A stretch of DNA of 15,163 nt from Bacteroidetes bacterium UBA6491 (GTDB taxonomy: Bacteria > Bacteroidota > Bacteroidia > NS11-12g > UBA9320), in contig DJML01000105.1 in assembly GCA_002436505.1 (NCBI GenBank), positions 1 through 15,163 of the forward strand, in the 5' to 3' direction. The notes beneath the pieces were generated by a model. That model did not search any database, was not told where the DNA came from, and saw nothing but the letters and a program-made list of their open reading frames with translations. The position numbers and the translations under genes are program-made. Shown piece after piece: positions 14,820 to 15,163 of this stretch (within the stretch, counting starts at the first letter, position 1; each line of letters opens with the position of its first letter).

Positions 14820-15163
14820 CAAATCAATAATTTCCATAGTACTGATGCTTCTGAGCTTTTCCGGTTTTGGACAAAAGCAACATGATCTTGAGATGGGAGC
14901 ATCGCGATGGAATGTTTACAACCCGATGATCTTCGACCTGGATGCATTGGATGGCATTAATACTCAATCTGAGAGCGATATTTTTGAAGGTGACCTGAAA
15001 CCTTTGTCTGTGCAATATCACGTGTCACAGTACTATCTTGACCTCACCAGACACGTGATCTACGGTAAACATAAAAGAACAGAGGTTGCCCTGGGCATCG
15101 GTCTTTCTGTATCGTTCCGTGATCGCCATATTGTGACCTCCTACAATGAGTATTTACGTAAGC
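14815..15163 (+). CDS. Exported protein of unknown function, 3' end missing
   Basis: A reading frame runs open to the window's right edge (116 codons). TTG at 14815 gives a good signal peptide, MNKSIISIVLMLLSFSGFGQ, with likely cleavage after GFGQ (or FG); the first in-frame ATG (14845) would leave too short a signal. The mature sequence begins KQHDLEMGASRWNVYNP and continues with acidic and then alternating residues (LSVQYHVSQYYLDLTRHV, RTEVALGIGLSVSFRDRH), which look like beta strands of an outer membrane or surface protein. I do not recognise the family from this fragment. Divergent from nth. Confidence 0.7.
   Translation, partial: MNKSIISIVLMLLSFSGFGQKQHDLEMGASRWNVYNPMIFDLDALDGINTQSESDIFEGDLKPLSVQYHVSQYYLDLTRHVIYGKHKRTEVALGIGLSVSFRDRHIVTSYNEYLRK

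Overview
The window comes from a member of the Bacteroidota, probably of the Flavobacteriales/Cytophagales type. The evidence is a large exported protein with a type IX secretion type B C-terminal domain, a PorT-like outer membrane protein, Bacteroidota-type promoters (-7 box TAnnTTTG), weak ribosome binding sites, a menaquinone-type methyltransferase, and several TTG start codons in front of good signal peptides. It looks like ordinary, densely packed chromosome: no rRNA, tRNA, CRISPR, transposase, phage gene or integron was seen, and no gap exceeds about 120 bases.

Layout. Positions 2-526 hold the 3' part of a HAD-IIIA phosphatase (the start lies outside the window). Positions 587-4210 encode a 1207-residue secreted protein with six PKD-like repeats and a type IX sorting domain. 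A cysteine-rich lipoprotein follows (4331-4999); its stop codon abuts that of a convergent two-gene unit, a membrane glycosyltransferase and rsmG (6747 down to 5000). The GTPase gene engB/yihA (7449-6859, minus) starts from a compact region it shares with a divergent plus-strand operon.

That operon is ubiE-porT-tgt-(four-helix bundle protein)-(LptF/LptG-type permease), 7517-11507. Every junction is an overlap or an exact stop/start abutment (ATGA, TGATG, TAGATG, TAGATG). It joins menaquinone synthesis, type IX secretion, tRNA queuosine modification, an S23/Avd-like helical protein of unknown role, and an LPS-export permease subunit. The next unit is sucC plus a YrdC/YciO-like gene (11556-13375) behind a textbook Bacteroidota -7 box. 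Then come a YceI-like lipoprotein (13437-14111), convergent nth (14763-14119), and the 5' part of a signal-peptide-bearing protein (14815 to the window end).

I see no clearly new multi-gene system. The points most worth a second look are: a Tgt lacking all three cysteines of the usual zinc site, an Nth with an incomplete iron-sulfur cysteine set, the divergent four-helix bundle gene tightly embedded between tgt and the permease, the overlapping divergent engB/ubiE promoters, a start codon inside a perfect inverted repeat at 14800-14819, and a strong bias to T after TGA stop codons.
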